Shown: piece after piece, positions 8,043 through 16,388 of the stretch
Numbering within the stretch: the stretch's first letter is position 1
Layout: each line of letters starts with the position of its first letter
Virus record (IMG/VR): IMGVR_UViG_3300035698_014070
Location: 1 to 64,000 of that record
DNA length: 64,000 bases
DNA from: a virus
Direction: 5' to 3' (one strand)
Notes under the pieces: model-generated
Seen by the model: the letters and a program-made list of their open reading frames with translations, nothing else
The model's database searches: none
What the model was told of the DNA's origin: nothing
Program-made: the position numbers and the translations under genes

Positions 8043-8126
8043 ATGATTGAAGAGAATTTTAATATAGAAGATGTATATGCAGAAATTGAGTATGAAAAAG
8101 CTAAATTTTCAGATATTTTTAAGTAA
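8043..8126 (+). CDS. Very small acidic protein sharing the GroES-like protein's C-terminal motif
   Basis: A 27-codon frame starts two bases after the preceding stop. It contains IEDVYAEIEYE, nearly the same as VEDVYAEIEQ at the end of the GroES-like protein 400 bp upstream. It may be a small duplicated peptide or a degraded copy. No ribosome-binding site is obvious, so the gene is doubtful. Confidence 0.35.
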   Translation: MIEENFNIEDVYAEIEYEKAKFSDIFK

Positions 8127-8145
8127 GTAGAGGTACTGGATTAGT

Positions 8146-8304
8146 ATGAGTAGAAAAAAGATAGTAGGATATGTATTATTTGTAGTTCCAGTTACGGTTT
8201 TTGTTTTGTATGTTCTTAGTATAGTATGTTGGTGGTATCCAATAGTATTTATATGTATAGACTTATGGGCTCTTGCCTGTTCTGTTTTGTTAGCAGGAGA
8301 TTAA
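8146..8304 (+). CDS. Small membrane protein, two transmembrane segments
   Basis: This 52-residue product has a basic start (MSRKK) and two hydrophobic stretches, about residues 6-25 and 29-48, separated by a short WWYP turn. It has the form of a small inner-membrane protein or holin-like peptide. There are no lysis genes beside it, so no function is claimed. Confidence 0.5.
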   Translation: MSRKKIVGYVLFVVPVTVFVLYVLSIVCWWYPIVFICIDLWALACSVLLAGD

Positions 8305-8305
8305 T

Positions 8306-8533
8306 ATGATTATTAAAGAAGAGTTGGTTTGTTCAGATTATGAAGTATATAATACTTTTGTGTCTGAAATAGATACATCAAAAACAAAAGAAGTTTGCAA
8401 ATCTGTCGATTGTCCGCATTGTAAAACAGAGATACCACATAAGTTTATACATGGTGTTACGCTTGTGTGTTCTTTTTGCGGCTTACGTATGACACCGTAT
8501 GGAAATAGGCTTGATTGTGAGTTAGAAAAATGA
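8306..8533 (+). CDS. Small zinc-ribbon protein
   Basis: This 75-residue protein has CPHCKTEIPHKFIHGVTLVCSFCG in its centre, a complete four-cysteine ribbon, followed by a short polar tail. It starts two bases after the membrane protein's stop and overlaps the next start by four bases. Function unknown; likely metal- or nucleic-acid-binding. Confidence 0.6.
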   Translation: MIIKEELVCSDYEVYNTFVSEIDTSKTKEVCKSVDCPHCKTEIPHKFIHGVTLVCSFCGLRMTPYGNRLDCELEK

Positions 8534-8700
8534 AAATGTATCCGTGTAAATGGTGTGGTGGTTACACTATTCATTATTTTTGTTCTTTGAAGTGTAGAAT
8601 ACGCTATGATATTACATATAATAAACATTTAATTTCAATATATTCACGTCCAAAAGGATGGGAAGATGATCCTATATGGAATCCGTATTTAAAGAATTAG
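8530..8700 (+). CDS. Small zinc-finger protein
   Basis: This 56-codon frame overlaps the previous gene by ATGA. CKWCGGYTIHYFCSLKC is a four-cysteine MYND/treble-clef-like knuckle, followed by KGWEDDPIWNPYLKN. No family is recognised. Position and overlap support it. Confidence 0.55.
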   Translation: MKMYPCKWCGGYTIHYFCSLKCRIRYDITYNKHLISIYSRPKGWEDDPIWNPYLKN

Positions 8701-8710
8701 ATAGAAAAAT

Positions 8711-9373
8711 ATGGCTGTAAACTTAGATAAATTTAAATTAGATGAGCGTATACGCTTTAGTTATTTAAAACATCGTGGAGATGTTGTTGCAGTATCTGAG
8801 GAAACAAAAGCAGATCTTGTATACGTACGTAAAGTATGTGATAAGTATAAGAAGCAACAAAAAAGAGACGTAGGATGTTGGGTTGCTTCTAATGTATTTC
8901 AATGTATATTAGAAGGATATTATCAGAGAATTTCTCAACTTCAGCGTTATTTAAATGAATTAGAATCACAAGAGATAAATGAAGTTAGTTCTTGCTGTAA
9001 AGTACCTGTAGAGTTTAATTTAATTTATGCAGAAACAAGGTGCTTTTGTACTAAGTGTGAAAAAGAATGCGCTCTTATTAAAGTAAATGATAAATGGGTA
9101 TATAACTTTAGATTAGAAATTATACAAGAGTTACGCGAAGAAGATAAGGCATTAGTGGATTTTTCTAGTAAGATGGGATTTATTAATGGTGATCTTCCTG
9201 TACGTAACGTTGTACAAAATAAGATTGTTGTGTTAGGAGATGTTAAAAAAGAAGATTTAGATAAATCAACTGTGAATAATATAGAATCATTATCACCAAT
9301 GGAGAGAGAAAGATTAAGAAAATCTATAGAAAGTAAAATTATTAATGAAGACAAAACAAAGAGTTTACTATGA
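8711..9373 (+). CDS. Candidate small terminase subunit
   Basis: This 220-residue protein lies just before the large terminase gene, with one small gene between. Residues 10-45 look like a helix-turn-helix (RIRFSYLKHRGDVVAVSEETKADLVYVRKV), as in DNA-recognition domains of small terminases. A zinc-ribbon pair (CC and CTKC) follows near 95-120, then a charged helical C-terminus. Small terminase subunits bind the packaging site and stimulate the motor. The call rests on position and the HTH-like region; the zinc ribbon is not typical. Confidence 0.45.
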   Translation: MAVNLDKFKLDERIRFSYLKHRGDVVAVSEETKADLVYVRKVCDKYKKQQKRDVGCWVASNVFQCILEGYYQRISQLQRYLNELESQEINEVSSCCKVPVEFNLIYAETRCFCTKCEKECALIKVNDKWVYNFRLEIIQELREEDKALVDFSSKMGFINGDLPVRNVVQNKIVVLGDVKKEDLDKSTVNNIESLSPMERERLRKSIESKIINEDKTKSLL

Positions 9374-9575
9374 AGATGAGGAATTTATTGTACTTGACTG
9401 TCTTCATTGTGGTAATACTGTTTATGTTTGGAAAGAGTTTATAAATCCAACTAGACAGCAGATAGATATGATGGTAACAGATTCTGTGTCTCGTTTTCCT
9501 CAGTTATACCCAGATGATAGAGATACATTATGCATTGATAATCATTATTATTTTCATATGAGATCTAAATTATGA
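9345..9575 (+). CDS. Small hypothetical protein between terminase genes
   Basis: This 76-residue protein overlaps the upstream gene by 29 bases and the large terminase start by four. It contains a CLHCG knuckle with a further Cys near the C-terminus. No family is recognised. Translational coupling to the terminase gene is likely. Confidence 0.55.
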   Translation: MKTKQRVYYEDEEFIVLDCLHCGNTVYVWKEFINPTRQQIDMMVTDSVSRFPQLYPDDRDTLCIDNHYYFHMRSKL

Positions 9576-11515
9576 GCAAGCAAAAACACGATGTTACATC
9601 TTACTTAGATTATTTATATAAATTAGATTATGAAGAAAGACCAGTAGATTTTGAGCAATTTGTAAGAGATCCAGCATTTATTGGTAAGATTACTAAAGGC
9701 GGAAAAGCTTTATATAACGTATGGAAGGATGAACTTAAAGCATTTACGTCTGAAGATTCACTTCTTATAATGATACTAACTGGGGGAATTGGTACGGGAA
9801 AAACTACGGCGGCAGTTATTGGTATGAGCTATGTAATGCATCGAATTCTTTGTTTAAAAAGTCCTTGGGATTATTTTAATTTAGCATCAGGTGGAAAGAT
9901 GGCTATCGCATTCTTTAATCTGACTAGAACACTAAGTTCATCTCGTGGATATGGAACATTGCACGATTATTTAGCTTCATCTTCTTGGTTTAAAGATAGG
10001 GCATCTCATGTTTATGAAAAGAAAGATAGAACGATTGTAGAGTTTGCACTGTTTGAGTACGTACTTGCATCTCCATATTCTTCTGGATTTGGTGTTGTTG
10101 GTTCTAATGTTATTTTAGGATTATTAGATGAAGTAGATGATCCATCTGAGTCTCCTGCAATGAGGACGCGTATAGCATCTATGTTTGAAGCAACATTGCG
10201 GCGGTTTGAATCACGTTTTGTTGTTGATAATGAATCATTGGGATCTTTGTTTATCGCAGCATCAAAGCAGCAGGTGTCTTCATTTTTATCTGCACTGATT
10301 GTAGATATGAAGAATTCAAAGAGAGTTTATATTGTAGATATTCCTTTGTGGAAAGCGAAACCGCAAGCAAATTATAGTGGTGAAACATTTTATGTACATC
10401 TTGGAGATACACATACAGTACCAAAAATAATAAATGCTGATGAAGTGAGTAAAAGCGATGTGCGTACTGGTATAGTGATTGAAGTACCAGTAGAACATGA
10501 AGAAGCATTTGAACGTGACATTATTGGAGCGCTTCGTGATATAGCTGGTCAAAGTTCTTCTCAAATACGTAAGTATAAATTGTTTAGTTCGATACAGTTT
10601 ATTGAGGATTGTTATGATAAAGAAAAGTTTGATCCAATTAAATCTCCATTAATAAAGACAGGATTAAAAGATAAAGTTGATTTGATTAAGCATTTTGATT
10701 TATCTAAAATACGCGTGCCTCGTCATGTACCGAGATATATTCATATGGATATAGCTTTTGCTGGTGCAGGTGATGCTCTTGGATTAGGAATGTCCTGTAT
10801 TCGTGGTATAAAAGAAGTAGAAACACAACAAGAAGATGGTACGTTTACGCTTGAGAAAATGCCGATAGCAGAAACTGATTTTGCTGCAAAGATTGTAGCA
10901 GAACCTGGCGATGAAGTTCCTATTCATAAGATAAGAAAGTTAGTACTAGATTTGAGAAGAGCTGGATTTAATATAGCAAAGTTTACTGCAGATTTACGAT
11001 TAGCTTCAGCGGATACTTCTCAAATTTTACAAGACAGAGGGATTACTTGTGAATACGTTTCATTAGATAAAAAGTCAGAGCCATATAATTTATATAGAAA
11101 TATGGTATTAGAGCAACGGTGGATTTGCCATAGGCATGGATATTTACATTTTGAGTTAACTAATTTAGAATACAATAGAGACAAAGATAAGATAGATCAT
11201 CCAGATAAAGTGGTTGAATTGGTGATGGACGATACTGGTAATATGAAAGAGATAGTATTAAAAGGATCTAAAGATGTATCAGATGGAGTTGTTGGTTCAG
11301 TATACATGGCTGTAAAGGATTATAAGATACCTGTTGATTCTAAAGCTATGAAAAATATTATGGATAATTTAACTAAAGAAACTAAAGAGGAGTTAGATCC
11401 TTATTGGTGGATATCAGATATTATGACATCTGCAAAGTCAGATAAAGAAGAAGATATAAAAGAAACAGATGATAAAGTTATGGATAAGTTTGCAAATCTT
11501 ATAAAAAGAATGTAA
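9572..11515 (+). CDS. terL: Terminase large subunit
   Basis: This 647-residue protein is the packaging motor. The ATPase domain has Walker A GGIGTGKTT at residues 71-79 and Walker B VILGLLDEVDD near 180-190. The C-terminal RNase H-like nuclease starts with HMDIAFAGAGDALGLGM near 391-407 (first metal Asp), followed by FTADLRLASAD near 470 and a later acidic segment. The motor pumps DNA through the portal (18.4 kb) and the nuclease cuts the concatemer at headful. Length fits T4 gp17-like terminases. No intron or inserted element is seen in it. Confidence 0.93.
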   Translation: MSKQKHDVTSYLDYLYKLDYEERPVDFEQFVRDPAFIGKITKGGKALYNVWKDELKAFTSEDSLLIMILTGGIGTGKTTAAVIGMSYVMHRILCLKSPWDYFNLASGGKMAIAFFNLTRTLSSSRGYGTLHDYLASSSWFKDRASHVYEKKDRTIVEFALFEYVLASPYSSGFGVVGSNVILGLLDEVDDPSESPAMRTRIASMFEATLRRFESRFVVDNESLGSLFIAASKQQVSSFLSALIVDMKNSKRVYIVDIPLWKAKPQANYSGETFYVHLGDTHTVPKIINADEVSKSDVRTGIVIEVPVEHEEAFERDIIGALRDIAGQSSSQIRKYKLFSSIQFIEDCYDKEKFDPIKSPLIKTGLKDKVDLIKHFDLSKIRVPRHVPRYIHMDIAFAGAGDALGLGMSCIRGIKEVETQQEDGTFTLEKMPIAETDFAAKIVAEPGDEVPIHKIRKLVLDLRRAGFNIAKFTADLRLASADTSQILQDRGITCEYVSLDKKSEPYNLYRNMVLEQRWICHRHGYLHFELTNLEYNRDKDKIDHPDKVVELVMDDTGNMKEIVLKGSKDVSDGVVGSVYMAVKDYKIPVDSKAMKNIMDNLTKETKEELDPYWWISDIMTSAKSDKEEDIKETDDKVMDKFANLIKRM

Positions 11516-11520
11516 TATGT

Positions 11521-12129
11521 ATGTTGGATCAATATTATAAAGTTAGGTCACGTGCTATACGCGAATTGATTCGGCAATATAAACAGAATAAATCACAGCG
11601 TATATTCGCATTAATTCTTAAAAGAGTAGATGACCTTATATTTACAGTGCTATTTGAGTTAGTAAAGGTAGATACATATTTATTACATGTTGAATTAGAA
11701 GATTTATACCATACAGCTATAATTGGTTTACATGACGGTATAATGTCATTTTCAGAAGATGTTGACTATAAATATACAATTGCTCGTATAATCGCATATA
11801 TTAAATGTTGCATTCGTCGTGAGTTTAAATACCTACGTAAGTCTACATATCATGAAGTTTTGTCACCAAGTTTTGTGGATAATGAACGCGTAGATAATCC
11901 AAATATAGAACATACTGTAGATTTTATGCTAACGCTAGAAGTGTGGTGTAAAGATCTAGTTGATCGTAAAGTATTTAACAATGTAGATTTGTGCATATTG
12001 CGACTTAGATTTATAGAAGGAAAAACATACGTTAAGATAGGAAAAGCTATAGGATGTTCTACACAAAATGCTTGCGTTAGAACAAAACGTATTATGAGAG
12101 AATTACGTAGAGTAAAAAAATATAGCTGA
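11521..12129 (+). CDS. Sigma-70-family transcription factor (possible gp55-like late sigma)
   Basis: This 202-residue protein has a region 2-like segment (LEDLYHTAIIGLHDGIMSF near 60-78, then a run ending YLRKSTYHE) and a region 4-like helix-turn-helix at the C-terminus (LRLRFIEGKTYVKIGKAIGC and VRTKRIMRELRR). This is the layout of small sigma factors. In T4-like phages the gp55 sigma directs late transcription, and here the gene sits right after terminase at the border of the structural genes. It could equally be an ECF-like factor. Its promoter consensus is unknown; see the AT motif noted upstream of 12158 and 17102. Confidence 0.75.
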   Translation: MLDQYYKVRSRAIRELIRQYKQNKSQRIFALILKRVDDLIFTVLFELVKVDTYLLHVELEDLYHTAIIGLHDGIMSFSEDVDYKYTIARIIAYIKCCIRREFKYLRKSTYHEVLSPSFVDNERVDNPNIEHTVDFMLTLEVWCKDLVDRKVFNNVDLCILRLRFIEGKTYVKIGKAIGCSTQNACVRTKRIMRELRRVKKYS

Positions 12130-12157
12130 TGTATATATTTATTATATAGAGAGTGTA

Positions 12158-12436
12158 ATGAAGCAATCACCAAAAAAAATGCGGTGTATATTTAATGGTA
12201 AAGAGTATGATTTATGTTTAGAAGAACTTGATGGGCTGTGTGATCCTCCTGATGGTAAAATAGATATACCATGTATTTATATAACAAAAGGATTTAACAA
12301 CGACCAGCTTACATTGGAGTCACTCTTGCATGAGATGATACACGCTATACGCTGGAGATTAAATCATAATACATGCAAACAACTCGCTAAAGAAATGGCG
12401 CCAATTTTGTTTAAATTATATAAACCTAGGTTTTAA
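12158..12436 (+). CDS. Mini zinc metallopeptidase-like protein (HExxH)
   Basis: This 92-residue protein contains LLHEMIHAIRWRL near 62-74, the HExxH zinc-binding helix of gluzincin/ImmA-IrrE/SprT-like peptidases, preceded by a strand (IYITKGF) as in those minimal folds. The third ligand would have to lie in the last 20 residues (KEMAPILF contains a Glu). The protein is shorter than most active relatives. Targets might be repressors or virion proteins; that is inference. Confidence 0.6.
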   Translation: MKQSPKKMRCIFNGKEYDLCLEELDGLCDPPDGKIDIPCIYITKGFNNDQLTLESLLHEMIHAIRWRLNHNTCKQLAKEMAPILFKLYKPRF

Positions 12437-12531
12437 AACGTTTAGCGCAGTACCTTGTTTGATGGCCACTGGATTGGTTTTGCATGAATCATAACAAGCA
12501 GCTTGGCAAGGTATTTTTAAAGAAAGGAATT

Positions 12532-13182
12532 ATGATGAATAGTAGAAAGATTTGTGTAGCATGTGGAGATGAACAAAAGATAGAAAACTTTAGGTTTGTA
12601 AAAGATTGTTCTGGAAACAGAAGTAAAGTATGTAGGCAGTGTTATAAAAGCATGAAAGAGTATAATAGAAAAGAACTCTGTAATACTGCTAAAACGTATT
12701 CACAAAAGCTTTACTATTGTACTGCTAGTTTATGTAAATACGCAGGTACTGCTCAACCATCATATGATTTTAATAAATCTGTGATAGGTAGATTGAGTGA
12801 AAAAAATGGCGGTATGACTTGTAAGAGTTGTGCTGCTGTATTTGCAAAGAATCATAGTAAGCGTAAAAGTACTTATAATAAGAAATTAGATTTAGAACAG
12901 GTTTCTTCTGTGGCTAAAGAAGTAACAGGTTTTGTTTCAATAGCTGATGATTTATATGGGAATTGCCTACCAGAAATAGTACCAGGTATTAATTTAGCAG
13001 ATTTAAGTAAGCAGTTTGTAGAAAAGCCTATATCTATTAGTAGAATTCAAGATATAAAAGATTTAGCAACACAAGGAATAAGACAAGCATCTCAAATGGG
13101 TGCATCTCAATTAGATTCTATTCGTTCTTTTTTATCTATTATAGATACGTGTGAAGAACTTATTAATGTTAAGGGCGAGTAA
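12532..13182 (+). CDS. Zinc-finger protein of unknown function
   Basis: I choose ATG 12532 (or 12535) because AGAAAGGA lies a few bases before it; an upstream in-frame ATG at 12484 lacks such a site. The N-terminus holds CVACG and CRQCYKSMKEYNRKE, a treble-clef pattern often seen in phage HNH-type or late-gene regulators. A second cysteine set (CTASLCKYAG and CKSC) follows near 55-100. The C-terminal half is helical. No HNH catalytic residues are evident. Confidence 0.55.
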   Translation: MMNSRKICVACGDEQKIENFRFVKDCSGNRSKVCRQCYKSMKEYNRKELCNTAKTYSQKLYYCTASLCKYAGTAQPSYDFNKSVIGRLSEKNGGMTCKSCAAVFAKNHSKRKSTYNKKLDLEQVSSVAKEVTGFVSIADDLYGNCLPEIVPGINLADLSKQFVEKPISISRIQDIKDLATQGIRQASQMGASQLDSIRSFLSIIDTCEELINVKGE

Positions 13183-13542
13183 ATGCTTTGGATAAAGATT
13201 GGTATAAACAATAAAGAGATTCTTAAAGTAGACGCTATTAGAAAAAGCGATGATAGAACTTTCTGTGAATATGAAGTTACTTATAAAGGATCAGAAGTGC
13301 GTGAAGGTAACTTAGTTTTTAATGGAAGTATAAGTTATTATTTAAAGCATCCATTTGAAGCAGGGTTTATTCAGTTAGCAATAAGTATGTTAGAAGCAGT
13401 GAAGCAAGTATTTCCAAGCAAGTATCAATTACCGTATAAAGAAGAAAAAGGTAGTGTAAAAACATTAGGTGAGTTACCTAGTCAATTATTAGCATATACA
13501 GAAGAAGATTTTTTAAATATGGAAGATGATTGCGATGAATAA
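13183..13542 (+). CDS. Hypothetical protein
   Basis: This 119-residue mixed alpha/beta protein starts directly after the previous stop and has an acidic end (MEDDCDE). I recognise no family. It opens a run of small overlapping genes. Confidence 0.55.
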   Translation: MLWIKIGINNKEILKVDAIRKSDDRTFCEYEVTYKGSEVREGNLVFNGSISYYLKHPFEAGFIQLAISMLEAVKQVFPSKYQLPYKEEKGSVKTLGELPSQLLAYTEEDFLNMEDDCDE

Positions 13543-13930
13543 GAAATTTACAGTTAAATTACGTTTTAAGGTAGCGGATGAAATACTTTATTATAAAATG
13601 CATGATAGTATTGGTGATGGATATCCCGCTATAACTAATAGTGAAATAACTGATTTAGGATTATCACAGTTAAAAAAATATTTAAAACCAGGTAAACCAT
13701 TTAGAAAAGTATGGGTACATATTTCTTTACATAAAAAAGGAGATTATGTTGTAGAGAAAGTAAATGACTTTAGTTCTAATACTATATTTTTATACACGTA
13801 TAAGCATAGAAACAATGATAGTATGAAGAGTCCATTCTGTTATGCTGGATTTACAGAAGTATTTCCAGAAGCAGAGAATTTAATAGAAGGTGTACCTGTT
13901 TGTTTTAATTTGTTTATTGAAGTGGAGTAA
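13535..13930 (+). CDS. Hypothetical beta-rich protein
   Basis: This 131-residue product is read from ATG 13535, which overlaps the previous stop codon region. Alternating strands (KKFTVKLRFKVADEILYYKM; VWVHISLHKKGDYVVEKV) suggest a beta-sandwich or OB-like fold. Family unknown. Confidence 0.5.
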   Translation: MNKKFTVKLRFKVADEILYYKMHDSIGDGYPAITNSEITDLGLSQLKKYLKPGKPFRKVWVHISLHKKGDYVVEKVNDFSSNTIFLYTYKHRNNDSMKSPFCYAGFTEVFPEAENLIEGVPVCFNLFIEVE

Positions 13931-13933
13931 GCT

Positions 13934-14245
13934 ATGTGTATTCTTAAAAAAAATGTACGTATATATATGGAAGATGGAACTATATGGGATATTCCTATAG
14001 AAGTTATTGCGAAGGATTATGCATACTATCTTGCTTATACTGATGATGCAGATTCTTACGACGTTTTGGATGATGAAGTTATTTCAATATTTGAAGAGGA
14101 TCATAAAGAGATACTAGAATGGTTGTCAGGTGATATGGATTGGGATGCGGTAGAATCAGTTGCTGAGTTAGTACAACCATCTTTGTTTGCTGATCCTAGT
14201 ACATATAATGAAGGTATTACGAATGGGTTTAAGGAGATAGTATGA
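13934..14245 (+). CDS. Acidic hypothetical protein
   Basis: This 103-residue acidic protein starts with a strand-rich IYMEDGTIWDIPIEVIAKDYAYYLAY segment, followed by a helical acidic half. Similar small proteins are common in large phages, but no function is known to me. It overlaps the next start by four bases. Confidence 0.5.
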   Translation: MCILKKNVRIYMEDGTIWDIPIEVIAKDYAYYLAYTDDADSYDVLDDEVISIFEEDHKEILEWLSGDMDWDAVESVAELVQPSLFADPSTYNEGITNGFKEIV

Positions 14246-14460
14246 TGCGTGTACTTATAGATAATAGTAAGAAGTATGTTGGAAAGTTTGTAGCAACAGA
14301 GAATTTTAATACAACAAAAGTAATTGCGTCTGGAGATAGTTTTGATACAGTTATGTTGATGGCAAGAAATAATGGTTGTAGAGATGCTGTTGTATTTTAT
14401 GTATCTAAGGAAGGAGAAGCAGTTAGATCATATGCGAGTAATAAAGACAAAACAAAGTAA
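14242..14460 (+). CDS. Hypothetical small protein
   Basis: This 72-residue product starts at ATG 14242 or 14245. One compact alpha/beta unit is visible (RVLIDNSKKYVGKFVATENF, then VFYVSKEGEAVRSYAS). No family is recognised. The next gene probably starts inside its 3' end. Confidence 0.45.
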   Translation: MMRVLIDNSKKYVGKFVATENFNTTKVIASGDSFDTVMLMARNNGCRDAVVFYVSKEGEAVRSYASNKDKTK

Positions 14461-14650
14461 AGGGCGTATTTTTGTAGCAGAGAGAAAGAAAGCATTATTT
14501 AATTTTAAAACAGATTATTCGTCTTATATTGAAACAAATATTACTAATGTTGAAATAGATATATGGGATAAAGGATTTACTGAAGGATTTGAAGCAGGGT
14601 ATAACGCGGCTATTACGTTGTTAGAAAAGAAAGAGAATTATGAAAAATAA
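14432..14650 (+). CDS. Hypothetical small protein
   Basis: The most likely start is ATG 14432, near the end of the previous gene, giving 72 residues (MRVIKTKQSKG...). The C-terminal IWDKGFTEGFEAGYNAAITLLEK is a helix of a kind often found in small phage proteins. An upstream ATG at 14372 would force a longer overlap. Confidence 0.45.
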   Translation: MRVIKTKQSKGRIFVAERKKALFNFKTDYSSYIETNITNVEIDIWDKGFTEGFEAGYNAAITLLEKKENYEK

Positions 14651-14948
14651 GTTACTAGAAGAAGGTGATGTTATAATATTGCCATTGAATGTAAACGTAT
14701 ATGCGGAAGTACCTAAGTACTTTTTATATAGCAATTGCAAAGGTGAGTTTAAAGAATGGTCTCGTGGTGAGATAGAGATATCTGGAGAGTTATCTTATTT
14801 TGCAAGTACGTATATTGTAGTAAATACAGTATCTGATGGTGGTGGAACTGGTATGGGACCAAATGATATATACCCTGATGGACATCATGTTTATTGTGAG
14901 ATGAAAGGAAATAAAGAAGTAAAAGAATATAAAAGGAACTTGGCTTAA
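14640..14948 (+). CDS. Hypothetical protein with GGGTGMGPND motif; probably frameshifted near its end
   Basis: This 102-residue product has TYIVVNTVSDGGGTGMGPND followed by IYPDGHHVYCEM, a strand-turn motif typical of small phage proteins I cannot name. The annotated frame ends at TAA 14948. Dropping one A from the A4 run at 14931-14934 joins it to an open frame that continues to TAA 15027, adding about 31 residues (YKGTWLKLLDKDGIEQLTLI...). Either the sequence has a one-base surplus or the gene is frameshifted. Confidence 0.5.
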   Translation: MKNKLLEEGDVIILPLNVNVYAEVPKYFLYSNCKGEFKEWSRGEIEISGELSYFASTYIVVNTVSDGGGTGMGPNDIYPDGHHVYCEMKGNKEVKEYKRNLA

Positions 14949-15043
14949 ACTATTAGATAAAGATGGTATAGAACAGCTAACACTTATACAGTCAGAAGTA
15001 GTTGTATCTTCAGTTTCTTTAAATTAAAAAGTGAGACAAAGTA

Positions 15044-15211
15044 ATGAAATTGTTTAATAAAAATCGGCAATGTCTTAAGTGTGGCAGTAATTACGTTACT
15101 GTGAAGTATATTAAGCGTACAGATATTTTCTTACGAGAATGTTCATGTGGTTATAAGTGGAAGGAACTGCCATTAGATAGACCACAGTTAGATAGTGAAG
15201 GTAAGCAATGA
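15044..15211 (+). CDS. Small zinc-ribbon protein
   Basis: A 55-residue product from ATG 15044 has CLKCGSNYVTVKYI and CSCGYKW, a short zinc ribbon. It overlaps the next gene by ATGA. Function unknown. Confidence 0.55.
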   Translation: MKLFNKNRQCLKCGSNYVTVKYIKRTDIFLRECSCGYKWKELPLDRPQLDSEGKQ

Positions 15212-15375
15212 GTGAGATATGCGAACGAAATAGTAGCGGAGAGCGGCTGTACATTGAATGTATTGGTGCAAAGTGTAATATTCGGGGAATGATAAGGTGG
15301 GAACCAGAATGGGTGGCGGTAATGTTTGAACAACTCATGGATAAGGTGGTGGAAAGCGAGGTAAGTGATGAGTGA
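15208..15375 (+). CDS. Small hypothetical protein of a GC-richer cassette
   Basis: A 55-codon frame starts at ATG 15208 in an ATGA overlap. It has two cysteines in ECIGAKCNIRG. Base composition here is visibly richer in G and C than the flanks. It forms a tight cassette with the next two genes, each overlapping by GTGATGAGTGAG-like junctions. Confidence 0.5.
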   Translation: MSEICERNSSGERLYIECIGAKCNIRGMIRWEPEWVAVMFEQLMDKVVESEVSDE

Positions 15376-15538
15376 GAATGAAACCTGCGAAACTTGCATA
15401 CATCACACGACAAGCAAGGGTAGTTATATGGGCCAGACAGAATACTGGTGTCAGATACAAGCCGGTGTTAAGAACGAACATTATTGGTGCGTTATGTATG
15501 AGGCAGATACAAAGCCTGACGTGCCCGGAAGGAAGTGA
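15368..15538 (+). CDS. Small Cys-rich protein of a GC-richer cassette
   Basis: A 56-codon frame starts at ATG 15368 overlapping the upstream stop. It carries CETCIHH, YWCQIQAG and YWCVMYE, a possible zinc site. Its last codons (CCCGGAAGGAAG) nearly repeat those at the end of the YopX-like gene (GTGCCCGGAAGGAGAG), which also serve as ribosome-binding sites for the following gene. Confidence 0.5.
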   Translation: MSENETCETCIHHTTSKGSYMGQTEYWCQIQAGVKNEHYWCVMYEADTKPDVPGRK

Positions 15539-15541
15539 GTG

Positions 15542-15997
15542 ATGAGTAGAGAGATAAAATTCAGAGCGTGGGATATTCAAAAAAAAATAATGATTGATAT
15601 CGAAGACGTAAAATTTAATTACATGAGAAACACTGAACCTGTTGGGTATGACAACGAAGGTATTGGAGGATTACAAGGATTACATATACTTCTTGAGCAG
15701 TACACCGGCCTGAAGGACGGCACTAAATGGGATGATTTAACTTTAGGCGAACAGACAGACTGGGCAAGAGCCGGGAAAAAAGCAGAGGATTGGAACGGTA
15801 AGGAGATTTACGAGGGGGATAAGGTGTACTGGGACGAGTTAAAGAAAACCTACCCAATTATATTTCAGGACGGTGCTTTCCGTATAGGTACCGGCGAGAA
15901 AATATACAACCTTCTCATTGTGGATGTAGCGGATGTCGTGGAAGTCGTCGGTAATATACACGACGAGGCGCGGCTGACGTGCCCGGAAGGAGAGTAG
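15542..15997 (+). CDS. YopX-family protein
   Basis: This is about 151 residues from ATG 15542. The opening SREIKFRAWDIQKKIMIDIEDV and the NGKEIYEGDKVYWDE segment near 95-108 are the hallmarks of the YopX family, found mainly in temperate phages and prophages and of unknown biochemical role. GC content is higher than in neighbouring genes and the RBS (GGAAG) is strong, so this gene and the two before it look like an acquired cassette. Confidence 0.75.
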   Translation: MSREIKFRAWDIQKKIMIDIEDVKFNYMRNTEPVGYDNEGIGGLQGLHILLEQYTGLKDGTKWDDLTLGEQTDWARAGKKAEDWNGKEIYEGDKVYWDELKKTYPIIFQDGAFRIGTGEKIYNLLIVDVADVVEVVGNIHDEARLTCPEGE

Positions 15998-15998
15998 G

Positions 15999-16106
15999 AT
16001 GAAATACTTTAAAGATAAAGTTACGTATGTACTTTTTAGTCTATATGTTTTGATTTGGATAGTTATAATCTGTACAGTGTATACTATTATACGTAAAGGT
16101 TGGTAG
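15999..16106 (+). CDS. Single-pass membrane micro-protein
   Basis: A 35-codon frame starts at ATG 15999 after GGAAGGAGAG. It has a short basic N-terminus, one hydrophobic span (residues 9-29, VTYVLFSLYVLIWIVIICTVY region) and a basic end. It is probably a real small membrane protein given the strong RBS. Confidence 0.45.
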   Translation: MKYFKDKVTYVLFSLYVLIWIVIICTVYTIIRKGW

Positions 16107-16118
16107 TAAGGAATTATT

Positions 16119-16376
16119 ATGAAATATAAAGAAGCAAAAGCAATTGGATTAAAGTGTGGATTAGAAAGACCGTATGAGTTTATTAATAATGTTACTATAC
16201 ATATTATGAATATATTTACTTACAAGGAAATACAGAAAGAATTAGATGAGTTGAGAGAAGATGCTAAAAAGGAGGGTATTTCTTTTAGTTCTGTTTGTAA
16301 TCATGCTATTCCAAAAGATAGAGACACTGATAAGTTGTGTGATATGTGTGTTAAATTAGAGACATTGAATATGTAA
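16119..16376 (+). CDS. Hypothetical protein
   Basis: This 85-residue helical protein has cysteines near the C-terminus (SVCNHAI and CDMCVK) that may bind zinc. Preceded by an AAGGA site. No family is recognised. Confidence 0.5.
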   Translation: MKYKEAKAIGLKCGLERPYEFINNVTIHIMNIFTYKEIQKELDELREDAKKEGISFSSVCNHAIPKDRDTDKLCDMCVKLETLNM

Positions 16377-16388
16377 AAGCGAGTTTCC

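Noticed and set aside
11521-12129. Assigning the sigma-like protein as a repressor
   Set aside because: It has both region 2-like and region 4-like segments in the right order, which fits sigma factors better than simple HTH repressors.
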